64,000 bases of DNA. Source: Anoplolepis gracilipes. Taxonomy: Eukaryota; Arthropoda; Insecta; Hymenoptera; Formicidae. Shown here piece by piece: positions 63,732-64,000 of the stretch. Each line of letters starts with the position of its first letter. The stretch's first letter is position 1. The notes beneath the pieces were generated by a model that made no database searches, was not told where the DNA came from, and saw only the letters and a list, made by a program, of their open reading frames with translations. A program made the translations under genes and the position numbers. Where the stretch lies: assembly GCF_047496725.1 (NCBI RefSeq), contig NC_132971.1, forward strand, positions 18,904,001-18,968,000, written 5' to 3'.

Positions 63732-64000
63732 ATATATAGTTTTAAGCATTGACAATTAAAACTGTATCTAAATTCTAAACGTATGGTTATTGAAAGGAGC
63801 ACAGATTCAGGTAGAAACGTGCGTATTGTATAGTAAAAGGAAGTGTAGAAGTAACAAAGCAGACCTCGCATACTCGACTCGTTGGAGGATTCAGTTTGTG
63901 TGTTACGTTTCGTTAAACCGAGTTACGAGACGGACGTGACCGGGCTTCGTCATGAGCTACTCGAGGTACGACGAATAACGCGATTCAAAAGCGACTTTCA
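63732..64000. other. No gene recognised at right edge
   Basis: AT-rich, then CpG-richer DNA from about 63840. A short ATG frame (MSYSRYDE) stops after eight codons. No donor or acceptor is clear enough to call an exon. Confidence 0.5.

Noticed and set aside
1..64000. Bacterial-style features (operons, CRISPR, phage, toxin systems)
   Set aside because: Intron-split kinase exons, microsatellites and MITEs show a eukaryotic genome, and no array of spaced direct repeats or gene clusters exists.

Overview
This is a eukaryotic, almost entirely non-coding window. The only coding sequence I can assign with confidence is two consecutive exons (51338-51550 and 52086-52224, + strand). They encode the N-lobe and the start of the catalytic loop of a death-associated protein kinase-related (DRAK/STK17) Ser/Thr kinase. 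The exons have canonical splice sites and compatible phases. The organism is most likely an insect, and I favour a hymenopteran such as an ant. The reasons are the insect-DRAK-like protein, CpG-rich DNA outside the AT-rich patches (CG dinucleotides are not visibly depleted), abundant GA/TA/GT microsatellites and small TTAA-flanked MITEs. The order and family are inference; no species-diagnostic gene is present.

Layout. 1-51337 holds no recognisable protein. It alternates AT-rich stretches with CpG-dense patches (about 14.45-14.65, 15.2-15.6, 41.3-41.7 and 43.0-44.7 kb). It carries several structured repeats: a 233-bp TTAA-flanked MITE (6788-7020), a nearly perfect 152-bp foldback element (32107-32258), a 578-bp element with terminal inverted repeats (34394-34971) and a 573-bp long-inverted-repeat element (40521-41093). 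Several weak first-exon or splice-site candidates occur here. The most interesting is a juxtaposed 3'/5' splice site at 2203/2204 that resembles a recursive-splicing ratchet point. An ATG-plus-donor exon candidate at 37400-37436 could be an upstream exon of the kinase gene, but this is unproven.

51338-52224 is the DRAK core: two exons separated by a 535-bp intron that contains a perfect 18-bp-stem hairpin (51625-51668). Downstream, 52225-64000 should be the next intron of the same gene. The exon carrying the rest of the catalytic loop and the DFG/APE motifs was not found, so it probably lies beyond the window. This stretch holds a deleted second copy of the 34394 element (61108-61549), a MITE with AAGGTGTCTA ends (63205-63731), two perfect palindromes and many simple repeats.

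I found no rRNA, convincing tRNA, CRISPR, operon or transposase gene. Nearly all other open reading frames are short, overlap on both strands, or run through simple repeats, and I treat them as chance. I do not see a previously undescribed multi-gene system here. The unusual content is structural: hairpin-forming repeats and possible recursive splicing.
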